Part shown: positions 25,477-37,804 of the stretch, piece by piece
Layout of the letters: each line of letters opens with the position of its first letter
How positions within the stretch are numbered: the first letter of the stretch is position 1
Assembly: GCF_040802235.1 (NCBI RefSeq)
Contig: NC_133156.1
Location: 118,078,173-118,142,172 of the forward strand
Origin: Manis javanica
Lineage: Eukaryota; Chordata; Mammalia; Pholidota; Manidae
Reading direction: 5' to 3'
DNA length: 64,000 nucleotides
Notes under the pieces: generated by a model
Databases searched by the model: none
Told to the model about the DNA's origin: nothing
What the model saw: only the letters and a program-made list of their open reading frames with translations
Program-made: the position numbers and the translations under genes

Positions 25477-28400
25477 AGACTCCTCATCAGAAAAAAGATG
25501 GAGCAGGAGGCCAGATGAAAACCTCCTCCCACAAACACACCAAGGAAATGACTACAGCAAACACAACCAAACCTGAAAATGACCTAAAGACTGTAGAACA
25601 GACCAACTACACCTGCAGAAGACACCAGAAAAAGAGAAGACCACACAGCAAAAAGGCAGAGCAATGATCAACCAGGACTTCACACATCCCACCCACAAGT
25701 GGGAGGAAAAGGAATAGAGTGGAGAGTGGGTAGGTGCCCAGGAACTCAGAGTAGCTGGACATGTGCTCTGGCAGCATGAGTCCACATTGCACTGGGTTCT
25801 CAGACTCAGCGGGACTGGACATTAAGGACAGTTGGCATGCTCTGGGAGGCTGAGACTCCAACTGCTTGTTGGAGTCTCAGGAATACTCTGTCAATCCCAC
25901 TGAGACCCAAAGCAAAAGCAGAAGTTTGAAAGACTTGCCAGCAGTGAGAGGGGTGCCAGAGGGGTGAGGGTTGGATAGAGCTCTTTCCACAGGAGAAAGT
26001 GCAGGTGATATACCTCCTCAGCCTTCCTGTGGTCCAAAAGTTTGGACACTCTTGGGAGCCCCAGACTCTCCATTCCCCCACTGGTAGCTCAACTCCAAGG
26101 TGCTGCCCTGCCCACCACAGCAGACTGAGACCACTGTTGGCAGAAAGAAAGGCAGCCTCACCCATTGCCCACCAAACAGTAATTGGATTTCCACAGCAAA
26201 GGAGAACCAGGCACTGGACAAAAAAAGAGTATTGAGCTTCTGGGCACTGCAGGATGCCTTCTTCATAAAGTCACTACTCTCTAGACCAGGAAGCATAGAA
26301 GGTCCTTCTAATACAAAGGAAGAAACACAGAAACCCTGAAAAAATGATGAGGCAGAGGAATTTGTTCCAAACAAAACTATAGGATAAGACACCAGAAAAA
26401 GGGCTAAATGAAATGGGGATTACCAATCTTCTTAATAAAGATTTCAAAGTAAAAGTCATAAATATGCTCACTGATCTGAAGAAAAGTATTGCTGATCTCA
26501 GGGAGGACTTCAACAAAGACAGAGAAAAATCTGAAAAAGAGCCACTTGGAGCTGAAGAATACAGTAACTGAAATGAAATATAAATGGAGAGAATGAATAA
26601 CATATTGCTGCAAGTAGAGGAGACAATAACTAAGATGGAAATTAGAGAATAGGAACACAAAGAAGCTGAGGAACAGAGAGAAAAAATAATCTCTAGGAAT
26701 GAAAGAATAAGAGAGCTGTATGATCAATCCAAATGAAACAATATTTGCAAAATAGGGGAACCAGAAGAAGAGAGAGACAAAGGGATAGAAAGTCTTTTTG
26801 AGGAAATAATTGTTGAAAACTTCCCCAATCTGGGGAAGGAAATAGACATTCGGGTCATGGAAGTGCAGAGAGCCCCTAAAAAAAGGAACCTCAGGAAGAC
26901 AACACCAAGACATATAATAATTAAAATAACAAAGATTAAGGATAAGGAGAGAGTATTGAGTGCAGCCAGAAAAAGAAAAAAGATTACTTATAAGAGAAAC
27001 CCCATCAGGCTATCAGCTGACTTTTCAGCAGAAACTTTACAGGCCAGAGGGAGTGGCTTGAATACTTACTGTACTGAAACATAAGGACCTTCAACCAAGA
27101 ATCCTTTACCAGTAAGATTATCATTTCAAATATGAAGCAGATATTAAACAATTTCCAGATAAATGAAGGCTCAGGGAATCTACAACCACTAAGCCAGAAT
27201 TACAGGATCTGTTAAAGGGACTGCTGTAGATGGAACTGTTCACAGGCTAGTTTTCATTGGTGAAAATAAATCCACAGTAAAGGTAATAGATCAATTACTT
27301 ACCAAGCAAGAATGAAATTACTACAAAGCAAAAGTAGTAAAACCAAATATACACAAAATCAGTCAAGGAATACACAAAAAATGCAGTTTATGACATCTAA
27401 TACATATAGTGCAGAGGAGGAAGAAGGGAAAAAAGAGCATCTTTAGATTGTGTTTGAAATAGAACAATCACCAACTTAACATAGATTGTTAAATAGTCAG
27501 GAAGCTATCCTTGAACCTTAGGGTAGCCACAAACCTAAAGCCTATAACAGATACACAAAAAGTAAAAAAGAGAAATATAATTACAACACTAAAGAAAACC
27601 ACCAAATAACATGAGGAGAGTATAAAGAGGAAGAAAGCAACAGAGAAGAACTATAAAAAGACCAGAAAACAATTTATATAGTGTCAATAAGTACATATCT
27701 ATCAATAATCACCTTATATGTAAATGGACTGAATGCACCAATCAAGAGACATGAGTGGCAGAATGGATAGGGAACAAGACCCATCTATATGCTGCCTACA
27801 AGGGACTCATTTCAGACTCAAAAGCATATACAGACTAAAAGTGAAGGGATGGAAAAAGATATTTCATGCAAATAATAGGGAGAAAAAAGTAAAAGTAGCA
27901 GTACTTATATCATACAAAACTGATTCTAAAACAAAGAAAGTCACAAGAGACAAAGAAGGACATTACATAATGATAAAGGGATCAGTCCAACAAGAGGACA
28001 TAACCATTATAAATATATACGTACCCAACATAGGAGCAGTGTAAAACAAATACTTACAGAATTAAAGGGGGAAATAGATTGCACACCTTCAATTTAGGAG
28101 ACTTTAACACACCACTCACATCAATAGACAGAACAACCAGACAGAAAATAAATAAGGAAACAGAGGCACTGAACAATAAATTAGATAGATCAAATGATCT
28201 TAACAGTCCACCCAAAAGCAGTAGGATACACAATTTTCTCAAGTGTACATAGCACACACTAGGCTACAAGAAGAGCCTCAATAAACTCAAAAAGATCAAA
28301 ATTGTATCAAGTAGCTTCTCAGACAATGGCAGGAAATTAAAAATAAATTACACAAAGAAAACAAAAAGACCTACAAACACGTGGAGGCTAAACAACATGC

Positions 28401-31400
28401 TTCTATATAATCAATGGATCAATGAATGAATTAAAATAAAAATCAGGCAATATATGAAGACAAATGAAAACAAAATACAACAGCCCAAAATCTGTGGGAG
28501 GCAGCAAAGGCAGGTCTAAGAGGAAAGTATATAGGAACACAGGCTTACACCAAGAAACAAGAACAATCTCAAATAAGCAGTCTAAAATTACAATTAAAGA
28601 AACTAGAAATAGAAGAACAAATGAAGCCCCAAGTTAGCAGAAGGGGGGACATAATAAAAATCAGAGCAGAAATAAATAAAATAGAGAAGAATAAAACAAT
28701 AGAAAAAAATCAGTGAAACCAGTTCTTTGAGAAAATAAACAAAATAGATAAACCCCTAGGTAGACTATTCAATAAAAAAAGAGAATGTACAAAGATTAAC
28801 AGAAATGAAGAAGGAATGATCACAATGGATACCACATAAACACAAAGAATCATTAGAGAATACTATGAAAAATTATATGCCAATAAATTAGACAACCTAG
28901 AAGAAATGGACAACTTCCTAGAAAAATACAACCTTTCAAGACTGACCCAGGAAGAAACAGAAAATCTGAACAGACCAATTACCAGCAATGAAATCAAATT
29001 GGTAATCAAAAACCTCCCCAAAAACAAAATCCAAACCCAGATGGTTTCATGACTGAATTCTGCCAAACATTTAAAGAAGAGCTAATACCCATCCTTCTTA
29101 AAGTATTTCAAAAAGTAGAAAAGGAGGGAATGCTTCCAAACAGACTCTGAGACCAGCATCACTCTAATACCAAAATGAGACAAAGACACCACATAAAAAG
29201 AAAATTGCAGACCACTATTCCTGATGAACAAAGATGCAAAAATACTCAACAAAATATTATCAAACCAAATTCAAAAATACATCAAAAGGATCATCCATCA
29301 TGACCAAGTGATATTTATTCCAGGGATAGTACAATATTTATAAATCAATCAGTATCATACACCACATTAACAAAAAGGATAAAAACCACATGATCATATC
29401 AATAGATGCTGAAAAAGCATTTGACAAAATTCAACATCCATTCATGATAAAAACTCTCAGCAAAATGGGTATAGGGGGTATGTACCTCAACATAATAAAG
29501 GCCATAGCAAACCTATAGCCAACATAATACTTAGTAGAGAAAAGCTAAAAGCTTTTCCTCTAAGATCAGAAACAAGACAAGGATGCCCACTCTCACCACT
29601 TTTGTTCAACATAGTAGTAGATCCACAGCAATCAAAAAACACAGATATAAAGGTATCCAAATTGGTAAGGAAGAAGTTAAACTATTTGCAGATGACATGA
29701 TATGGTACATATAAAACCCTAAACAGTTCACCAAAAAACTACTAGAATAACTGAATTCAGCAAAGTTACAGGATACAAATACACAGAAATCTGTTGCATT
29801 CCTATATACTAACAACAAACTATCAGAAAGAGAAATCAGGAAAACAACTCCATTTACAATTGCATTAAAAAGAATAAAATGCATAGGAATAAACCTAACC
29901 AAGGAAGTGGAAGACCTATGCTCTGAAAACTATAAGACACTCATGAGAGAAATTAAAGAAGACACCAATAAATGGTAATCTATCCCATGCTCATGGATAG
30001 GAAGAATTAATATTGTCAAAATGACCATCCTGCCCAAAGCAATTTACAGATTCAAAGCAACCCTTATCAAAATTCTAAAAACATTTTCAACAAACTAGAA
30101 CAAATAGTTCTAAAATTCATATGGAACCACCAAAAACTCTGAATAGTCAAAGCAATCCTGAGAAAGGAAAACAAAACTGAGGGGAGTACACTTCCTGACT
30201 TCAAGCTCTACTACAAATCTACAGTAATCAAAACAGTATGGTATTGGCATTGGCACAAGAATAGGCCCATCAATCAATATAACAGAATAAAAGCCCAGAT
30301 GTAATCCCATGCATATATGACCAATTAATATACAATAAAGGAGCTATGAATATACAATGGGGAAAAGACAGCCTCTTCAACAACTGATGTTGGCAAAACT
30401 GAATAGCTACAGGTAAGAGAATGAAATTGTATTATTGTCTAACTCCATACATAAAAGTAAACTCAAAATGATCAAAGATTTAAATGTAAAGTCATGAAAC
30501 CATAAAACTTTTAGAAGCAAACATAGGCAAAAATGTCTTGAACATAAGTATGAGCAATTTTTTCTGGATACGTCTCCTCAGGCAATAGAAACAAAATCTA
30601 AAATGAACAAATGGGACTACATCAAACTACATAAAAAGCTTCTGTACTGCAAAGGACACCACCAACAGAGCAAAAAGCATCCTACAGTATGGGAGAGTAT
30701 ATTTGTAAATGATTAATTTGATAAGTGGTTTACATACAAAATATACAAAGAATTCATACACCTCAACACCCAAAAAACAAATAACCTGATGAAAAAAATG
30801 ACTGGACTTGAATAGACATTTCTCCAAAGAAGAAATACAGATGGCAAACAGACACATGAAAAGATGCTCCACATCGCTAATCAGGGAAATGCAACTCAAA
30901 ACCACAATGAGATACCACCTCACACCAGTTAGAATAGCCAGTATCCAGAAGACAAGAAATAACAAGTGCTGGCAAGGATGTTGAGAAATGGGAACCCTCC
31001 TATACTGCTGGTGGGAATGTAAATTGGTACAACTACCGTGGAAAGCAGTTTGGAGGTTCCTCCAAAAACTAAATATGGAAATACCATTTGATCCAGTAAT
31101 TCCATTTCTAGGAATGTACCCAAAGAAAACAAATCCCTAATTCAAAAACATATATGCACCCCTATGTTTATCACCACATTATTTACAATAGCCAAGATAT
31201 GGAAGCAACCTAAGTGTCCATCAATAGATAAATGGACAAAGAAATTTACATATGCACAATGGAATATTATTCAGTCATAAAAAAAGAAATCTTGCTATTT
31301 CCAACAACATGGATATGGATCTAGAGGGTATTATGCTCAGTGAAATAAGCATGGTGGAGAAAGACAAATACTACATGAATTCACTTACTTGTGGAATGTA

Positions 31401-31723
31401 AAAACAAAGTAAAACAGAATGAACAAAACAACAGTAGACTCATAGACACTGAGAAGTGACTAGCGGTTACCCTGGGAGGGTTAGGGTGGGTAGGTGGGAG
31501 GGTGAGGGGAATAAAGGGGCACAAAAATTCTCAATCATAATGTAAGTTGGTCAGAGGGATAGTAATACAGAATGTAGAATATAGTCAATGATTCTGTAAC
31601 ATCTTTCTATGTAGACAGATGGTGACTGCACTAGATGGGGTGAGGGTTTAATAATATGGGTAACTGTTGAACCACTCTGCTGTATATTTTAAACCAATAT
31701 CAACAATACTTCAATTTTAAAAA
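25477..31723 (+). mobile_element. full-length but decayed older L1
   Basis: This is about 6.2 kb long. The 5' UTR starts near agactcctcatcagaaaaaagatgg. ORF1 remains at about 26410-27230 (a piece reads RHIIIKITKIKDKERVL). The ORF2 endonuclease lies near 27720-28260 (CCLQGTHF). The reverse-transcriptase block [14 protein letters not shown] is near 29400 and LFADDM near 29680. The 3' UTR is at 31270-31720. Stops and indels interrupt both ORFs throughout. Imperfect target duplications flank it: aaggttttcag (25466-25476) and aaggattttcag (31724-31735). It is clearly more diverged than the L1 at 35.3 kb. Confidence 0.92.
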
Positions 31724-31735
31724 AAGGATTTTCAG

Positions 31736-32975
31736 GTATTGAAAGAGTTAAATCATTGGGTAGACTCTTAAATCTGTTACTTTTAAAAAAGTCAGATACA
31801 CAGTGAATGCTCTCAATTTAGTAAATAGCATGTATATAAACAAGTGGCTCTGAATATTTGCATGTTTGACTGAAAACAATCAGACTATGCATTATACAAT
31901 GAAACCCTTAAGCTATATTTCATGTCCTGAATTCAGAATCTTAAGAAAACTAGAAAATCAGTATTTCATGCTTTTTATATTGCCTGCCCCAACAATGTGT
32001 TTAACTTTATCACATGCAATTCTAGTACAGATTGAAAAATATAATTGAGTGCTGCCTGTAAATATACATACATAGAGATAATAGACAAAAAAATGTTTCT
32101 AGTGAGTTAAAGGACTACATTACGTTACTCTGAATTATGAAATTGCAGATTACTTTTTTTCACATAGACTTTATTTTATTTTAGGAAAAACAAAACAAAA
32201 ACAAATCCTAAAAGCTATGAATGAAAAAGACAAACTTTCTCCAAGAACCAAGCTATACAGCATAAGGAACACTAGGTAAATGCTTAACAGATGTCTTAAA
32301 TTTAATTTCATAAAACACCCATACAAAGTTAAATGAAATAAATCTACTAATGGCTAAAATTAGTTAAACTCAGTGAATTGCATTTAGAAGGTGAGGAGAT
32401 ATGATGGTTCAGAAACTACCCTCAGATTATCTAATACATATATTGGACCTGGAGATCCCTCTAAAATGGATAGCCTGTCTCTGAAATTATCTTAATAGAA
32501 TTTCAGCATTTTGGAAATTAAGGGTAAGTTCTTTATGCCTCAAATAATGAGTGGTAGCTCAAAGAGCATGATAAGAGGCTTTATCCTGAAAAGGGTGTTA
32601 TCATCAGCTGAGGAACCTTGGACAAAGTTGCTTTAACTGTATTGTTCTTAATTCTTTTACTATTAATATTATTAATTATAATTCTAATATCAACAATTGA
32701 ATTTTCTAGAGATGAGTTTGTTTACATTCCCTTTTGTGTTTAGTTTATCCTGACAATTTTTTATCCTCATTTAAGATCTAGTCCCCAGGGTTTTAAAAAC
32801 TTTTCGTTTTATTCCAGCTTCATTGTTTTTAACCATTGTTTTGCCTCTTTAGTTACTCCTTTAACTATTTTGGTCATTTATGCTATTTGCTTTCATTTTG
32901 ATCCATTTTATCTTCCTTTATTCTAACAAATTGATGTAGTCACTTAAGAATTTTCCAGATCAAGGACATTTCTGT
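31736..32975. other. intergenic, no gene seen
   Basis: AT-rich, with no recognised features. Confidence 0.45.
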
Positions 32976-32979
32976 CATG

Positions 32980-33495
32980 TGTCAGGCTGAAAAACTCTGG
33001 GGACTCATCTCTTTCATACAAAGGCTCACCGAAGAACTCGCAGACTTTGCCAGTGAGTCCCTGGAGACATTTCCCCAATGGAAAAGGGCAGTCTTTTGTC
33101 TGGGTAGGAACACTGGTTGGTTCTTGTAAGTTTGGGGAGAAGAAATCCCAGGGCAAAATACCTTTAAAAACCGAAATCAGTCAAAGGGAGAAATAAAGTT
33201 TAAAGTCCGTTTATTGCTCACAAGCTGCAGTCCTTGGTGGTCTCTCTTTCCTTCTTTCCTGCTCCAGCAAAAGCAAAACAGGCCCTCCCCTCACCTCTGG
33301 GGTACAAATAAGCCCTCCTTGCCCAGGTAATTACCCATTGATATGGAAATGAACTTTTCTGCACCCCTGAGGAATGATGCAAATGCACTAAAGCCATACT
33401 TATTTCCACCTCTGAATGCCTACTGGTGTGCAGATGCACTAAAGCCAGGCGAGATATTCTGGAAATGTTACAATTTTACCCACAGCTCTTCAACA
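32980..33495 (-). mobile_element. solo ERV LTR, antisense
   Basis: Read on the minus strand it begins TGTTGAAGAGCTGTGGG and ends CAGCCTGACA, so it has TG...CA ends. A polyadenylation signal lies in the middle (gagcaataaacggac, near 33213). About 516 bp, with no internal retroviral genes beside it. Two copies of an ATGCACTAAAGCC motif lie 60 bp apart in its U3. I could not find a convincing target duplication. It is probably class I-like, but the family is not determined. Confidence 0.65.
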
Positions 33496-33499
33496 AGTA

Positions 33500-34705
33500 A
33501 TATAGTCATACCCTACCAGATTCTCATTTAATTTTAAGACATGGGCCCTTATCCAGGAAATAATTTCAAAAGGCCAATCAGCAAGATCTGCAGAAAACAC
33601 TGAAAGTTTGTCTAGAAAGGAAACCATATATCCATCCAGTCTTCTGGGTGCTCAAGAGATTCTCCTGGGTCAAATTTGAACCATCAGAAAACTTCACAGT
33701 GGTTCACATTAACTTAAAATGTAGGATTGCTTTCTTTGAGTTGTATATAATTCATTCCTGCCTTTACTCTAAAAATGTTGAGCTTGATTACAAATTATTT
33801 TTATGTTCCTTTCTTTTTTATTTCTGCATTTTCAAAACTACCTATAATGAGCTTACAATACTATAATGAGGAAACACAGATTTATAGGATCCCACAACAC
33901 ATTGTTTCCAAGTCTTCTCAGTTTCTAGACCGATGCCTTGCACACGGTAGATGATTGGTAAATTAATGTGAGAAGGAAGAACAGAAAAAAGAGAACAGAA
34001 TGAATGGAATGGAAAGGGAGGCATCTGCTGGGTGTCTTCTGTTTGCCCCTCCAGACTCACTCTCCAGCTGACCTGAACCCTAAAAGACTGACATGCATGA
34101 ACGGCTGGGCTTGGCTCTCTTTTTTCTGGTTTCTGGTAGCATTTGGCCAAAGGGGTGTATGGGCAGATCAGAAGTAAGGATTTGGTATTTATTTCTTGGG
34201 ATTCCTCCCTGTGGGTCACTGCAGATGGCTGTACACCTCCTTCGACCAGATCCTAAACCATTTCTAGACAGATCTTCCGACTGGGGAAAGCACTGCTTCA
34301 CCTTCCTTCACATCTTTTGTGATAATGTGCCTCACTTTGACTAGATCCAGCATATTGTGCTCTCTTTTCTGTTGTTTTTACCTCTTGCCCAACTCTTTAT
34401 ATATGTCCCTTAATTAAGCTCTCCTCAAACTGTCCAGTTTGAATGTGTCATACATGTATTGAAAAGACACAAACTAATACAGAATCTGCTGGTGACAACA
34501 ACCCAGTAAGTTCTATCCTCCAGGAACTACTCCTGAAGAAGGATTCAGAGAAAGATTTTAAAAAAACATCACTAATATTGTTCATTTCAAAAGCTAAACA
34601 ACAAAAAGATTGTTTTCAGTTAACGAATTACAAAGACTTTTTTTTACACCAATGATTTTGTAGTTACGAACTAGTTATTACACTTTTTCTCCCACCAAAA
34701 GACAA
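33500..34705. other. intergenic, no gene seen
   Basis: Several frames of 60-125 codons occur on both strands around 33.84-34.34 kb. None shows a known family. Confidence 0.4.
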
Positions 34706-34726
34706 AGATAAAAATCTATACACATA

Positions 34727-35034
34727 TATAAAAATCAAACGAATATTCATATTTGACCTGATTGTTTATAGTTCATAATGCGTGATCAAAATGGAAAGTT
34801 TCTGTGATGACTACCCTTGTACTGTTCACCTGTAGAACTTATTCACTGTGTAAGAATTTGTTCACCATGTACGAACTTGTTCGTTATGCTTCAGAAGATT
34901 GGAGACTGACGAGAATTAGGCTTGGGGTGGATTAATGATTGTTCATTGAGCATTGACTCCCCTATACAGAATTTTATTATTGTTAACAACCATTTGATCA
35001 ATAAATATGAGAGATGCCCTCTAAAAAAAAAAAA
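34727..35034 (+). mobile_element. L1-mobilised 3' fragment of an ERVK-like LTR
   Basis: The insert is nearly the same as 43492-43791 (part of the LTR at 43469). It ends at GATGCCCTCT, about 15 nt after an AATAAA (34999-35005 region), and continues into 12 A. Target duplications AAAAATCTATACACATA flank it at 34710-34726 and 35030-35046. A poly-A tail at the retroviral polyadenylation point and 17-bp duplications indicate L1-type retrotransposition, not integrase. It is 5'-truncated within U3. Confidence 0.88.
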
Positions 35035-35267
35035 TCTATACACATAGTCCTCTATTTCTTTCTTCATCCTCTCAGTGACTTCAAATATTTAACACCCTCT
35101 AATATTGATTAAAGCATGCACATATGGAGGAAACCTACTGCAGTATTTGTCCATCTATTCGTCAATCTGATTTTTTTTTTTTTTTAGTGTCCTTGAAAGC
35201 AATATTTTTTAACCCAGACAAAATAACTTGGGGCTATTTTAGCACTTAAAATTAACATTAATTTTAT

Positions 35268-35283
35268 AAAAGTTATAAAATCA
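35268..35283. repeat. target-site duplication, left copy
   Basis: AAAAGTTATAAAATCA immediately precedes the L1 5' end. The same 16 bases follow the poly-A at 43803-43818. The left edge is ambiguous by a few A. Confidence 0.9.
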
Positions 35284-35543
35284 GGGGCGGAGCCAGGATG
35301 GCGGCGTGAGTAGAGCAGTGGAAATCTCCTCCCAAAAACACATAGAGCTATGAAAATATAACAGAAAAATCTTCCTAAAATAGAGACCACAGGACACAGG
35401 ACAACATCCAGACCAAATCCACACCTGCAAGAACCCAGCGCCTTGCGAAGGGGGTAAGATACAAGCCCCGGCCCGGCGGGACCCAAGCGCCCCTCCCCCT
35501 GGCTCCCGGCAGGTGGAAAGAAACCGGAGCGGTTTTTTTTTTT

Positions 35544-36340
35544 TTGGCAAGCGATTTTTGGAAGCCTTAAAGGGACGGGCCCCCGTTGCTAGGGAGGCAG
35601 GGTGGCGGGACCGGTGAGCGAGTGCCTGGGACTGGCGCCTGAGGACAAAGAGTATCCCGCGTTTCTCCCTGCGGGACCAGCGGGTGGGTGCCTGAGACCA
35701 GTGCCTGAGGACAGAGGAAATCGCGCGTTTTTCCCCTTTTTTTTTCTCTTTTTGGCGAGCACTTTTTGGAAGCCTTAAAGGGACAGGGACCCCAGTGCTA
35801 GGGAGGCAGGGTGGTGGGACTGGTGAGCGGGTGCCTGGGACCGGCGCCTGAGGACAAAGAATATCCCACGTTTTTCCCTGCGGGACCGGTGAGCGGGTGC
35901 CTGAGACCGGCACTTGAGGACAGAGGAAATCGCGCGTTTTTCCCCTTTTTTTTTTTTCTCTTTTCTGCGAGTGCCTTTTGGAGGCCTAAAAGGGACAGGG
36001 ACCCCGGTGCTGGGGAGGCACGGCGGCGGGACTGGTGAGCGGGTGCCTGGGACGAGTGCCTGAGGACAAAGAATATCAAGCGTTCCTTCCCTGCAGGACC
36101 GGTGGGTGGGTGCTTTTTGGAAGCCTTGAAAGGACAGGGACCCTGGTGCTAGGGAGACAGGGCAGCAGGACCAGTGAGCGGGTGCGTGGGACCGGCACCT
36201 GAGGACAAAAAAAGAAAAAAAAAATCGCTTGTTTTTTCCTTTTTTTTTTTTTTTCTTTCTTTCTGGTCCCTCTCTCATTGTTGCTGTTGTTGTTTTGGTT
36301 TGGAGAGTGCTTTTTGGAAGTCTTAAAGGGGCAGGACAGG
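35544..36340 (+). repeat. tandem monomers of about 200 bp in L1 5' UTR
   Basis: The anchor TTTTTGGAAGCCTTAAAGG (with variants) recurs at 35555, 35763, about 35975, 36114 and 36311, so the units are about 208, 212, 139 and 197 bp. Within units a second motif, GGGACCGGTGAGCGGGTGCC-like, recurs at about 35609, 35672, 35817, 35882, 36028, 36096 and 36169, giving a sub-repeat of about 65 bp. The region is CpG-rich and long poly-T runs separate units. The L1 at 48.07 kb shows only one such anchor (about 48468). Confidence 0.85.
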
Positions 36341-36685
36341 TCACGTAGACCAGAGGCAGGGAATCTGGGGATCTCTGGGCACTCTAACCCCCTGGGCAGC
36401 AGGGAGCACAGAGACCCCTTACGGAGATAAATAGCCTCCTGGCCACTCCCCCTCCAACGGGGCTCCACCATTTTGGAGGAACAGCCCCAGCCAGGCCAAC
36501 CCCACAGCAACAGCGGAGATAAACCCCAAAGCAACTGGGCAGGAAGCAGAAGCCCTGTCTGCGCACAGCTGCGCAGCACAAGCAACTAGAGGTCGCTATT
36601 CTCCCAGGAAAAGGCTACAAACCAACAAGAAGGGAAGCTCTTCCAGTGGTCACTTGTACCAGCTCTGCAAACTATATCTATCACC

Positions 36686-37609
36686 ATGAAAAGGCAAAAC
36701 TACAGGCAGACAAAGATCACAGAGACAACACCTGAGAAGGAGACAGACCTAACTAGTCCTCCTGAAAAAGAATTCAAAATAAAAATCATGAACATGCTGA
36801 CAGAGATGCAGAGAAAAATGCAAGAGCAATGGGATGAGATGCAGAGAAAAATGCAAGAGCAGTGGGATGAGATGCAGAGAAAAATGCAAGAGCAGTGGGA
36901 TGAAGTCTGGAAGGAGATCACAGATGTCAGGAAAGAGATCACAGAAGTGAAACAATCCCTGGAAGGATATATAAGCAGAATGGATAAGATGCAAGAGGCC
37001 ATTGAAGGAATAGAAGCCAGAGAGCAGGAACGTATAGAAGCTGACATAGAGAGAGATAAAAGGATCTCCAGGAATGAAACAACACTAAGAGAAATACGTG
37101 AGCAATACCAAAGGAATAACATTCGTATTATAGGGATACCAGAAGAGGAAGAAAGAGGAAAAGGGATAGAAAGTGTCTTTGAAGAAATAATTGCTGAAAA
37201 CTTCCCCAAACTGGGGGAGGAAATAATCGAACAGACCATGGAATTACACAGAACCCCCAACAGAAAGGATCCAAGGAGGACAACACCAAGACACATAGTA
37301 ATTAAAATGGCAAGGATCAAGGACAAGGAAAGAGTTTTAAAGGCAGCTAGAGAGAAAAAGGTCACCTATAAAGGAAAACCAATCAGGCTAACATCAGACT
37401 TCTCAACAGAAACCCTACAGGCCAGAAGAGAATGGCATGATATACTTAATGCAATGAAACAGAAGGTCCTTGAACCAAGGATACTGTATCCAGCACGACT
37501 ATCATTTAAATATGATGGTGGGATTAAACAATTCCCAGACAAGCAAAAGCTGAGGGAATTTGCTTCCCAAAAACCACCTCTACAGGGCATCCTACAGGGA
37601 CTGCTCTAG
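36686..37609 (+). CDS. L1 ORF1 protein, intact
   Basis: This 307-residue frame is the L1 RNA-binding chaperone that trimerises and coats L1 RNA in the cytoplasm. Residues about 30-110 are a heptad/hendecad coiled coil with three copies of an 11-residue unit. Residues about 145-235 form the RRM, with NNIRIIGIPEEEE and FEEIIAENFPKL. The C-terminal domain includes RHIVIKMARIKDKERVL and LTSDFSTETLQARREWH. No stop or frameshift is seen, and the length is slightly under the human form. The start at 36686 follows the 5' UTR directly and fits the family start. Confidence 0.93.
   Translation: MKRQNYRQTKITETTPEKETDLTSPPEKEFKIKIMNMLTEMQRKMQEQWDEMQRKMQEQWDEMQRKMQEQWDEVWKEITDVRKEITEVKQSLEGYISRMDKMQEAIEGIEAREQERIEADIERDKRISRNETTLREIREQYQRNNIRIIGIPEEEERGKGIESVFEEIIAENFPKLGEEIIEQTMELHRTPNRKDPRRTTPRHIVIKMARIKDKERVLKAAREKKVTYKGKPIRLTSDFSTETLQARREWHDILNAMKQKVLEPRILYPARLSFKYDGGIKQFPDKQKLREFASQKPPLQGILQGLL
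36803..36901 (+). repeat. 33-bp triplication in ORF1 coiled coil
   Basis: Three head-to-tail copies of a 33-nt unit (36803-36835, 36836-36868, 36869-36901) encode EMQRKMQEQWD three times, differing by one base (caatgg/cagtgg). The L1 at 48.07 kb has a single corresponding unit. Confidence 0.95.
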
Positions 37610-37804
37610 ATGGAAGCACCCCTAAAAAGAGCACAGAACAAAACACACAACATATGAAGAATGGAGGAGGAGGAATAAGAAGGGAGAGAAGAAAAGAATC
37701 TCCAGACAGTGTATATAACAGCTCAATAAGTGAGCTAAGTTAGGCAGTAAGATACAAAAGAGGCTAACCTTGAACCTTTGGTAACCACGAATCTAAAGCC
37801 TGAA

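Noticed and set aside
25552..26913. Several minus-strand frames of 77-169 codons
   Set aside because: Antisense to the 5' UTR and ORF1 of the old L1; no independent protein similarity.
36700..37365. 221-codon minus-strand open frame
   Set aside because: It lies exactly antisense to L1 ORF1 and has a Ser/Leu/Ile composition expected of a shadow frame.
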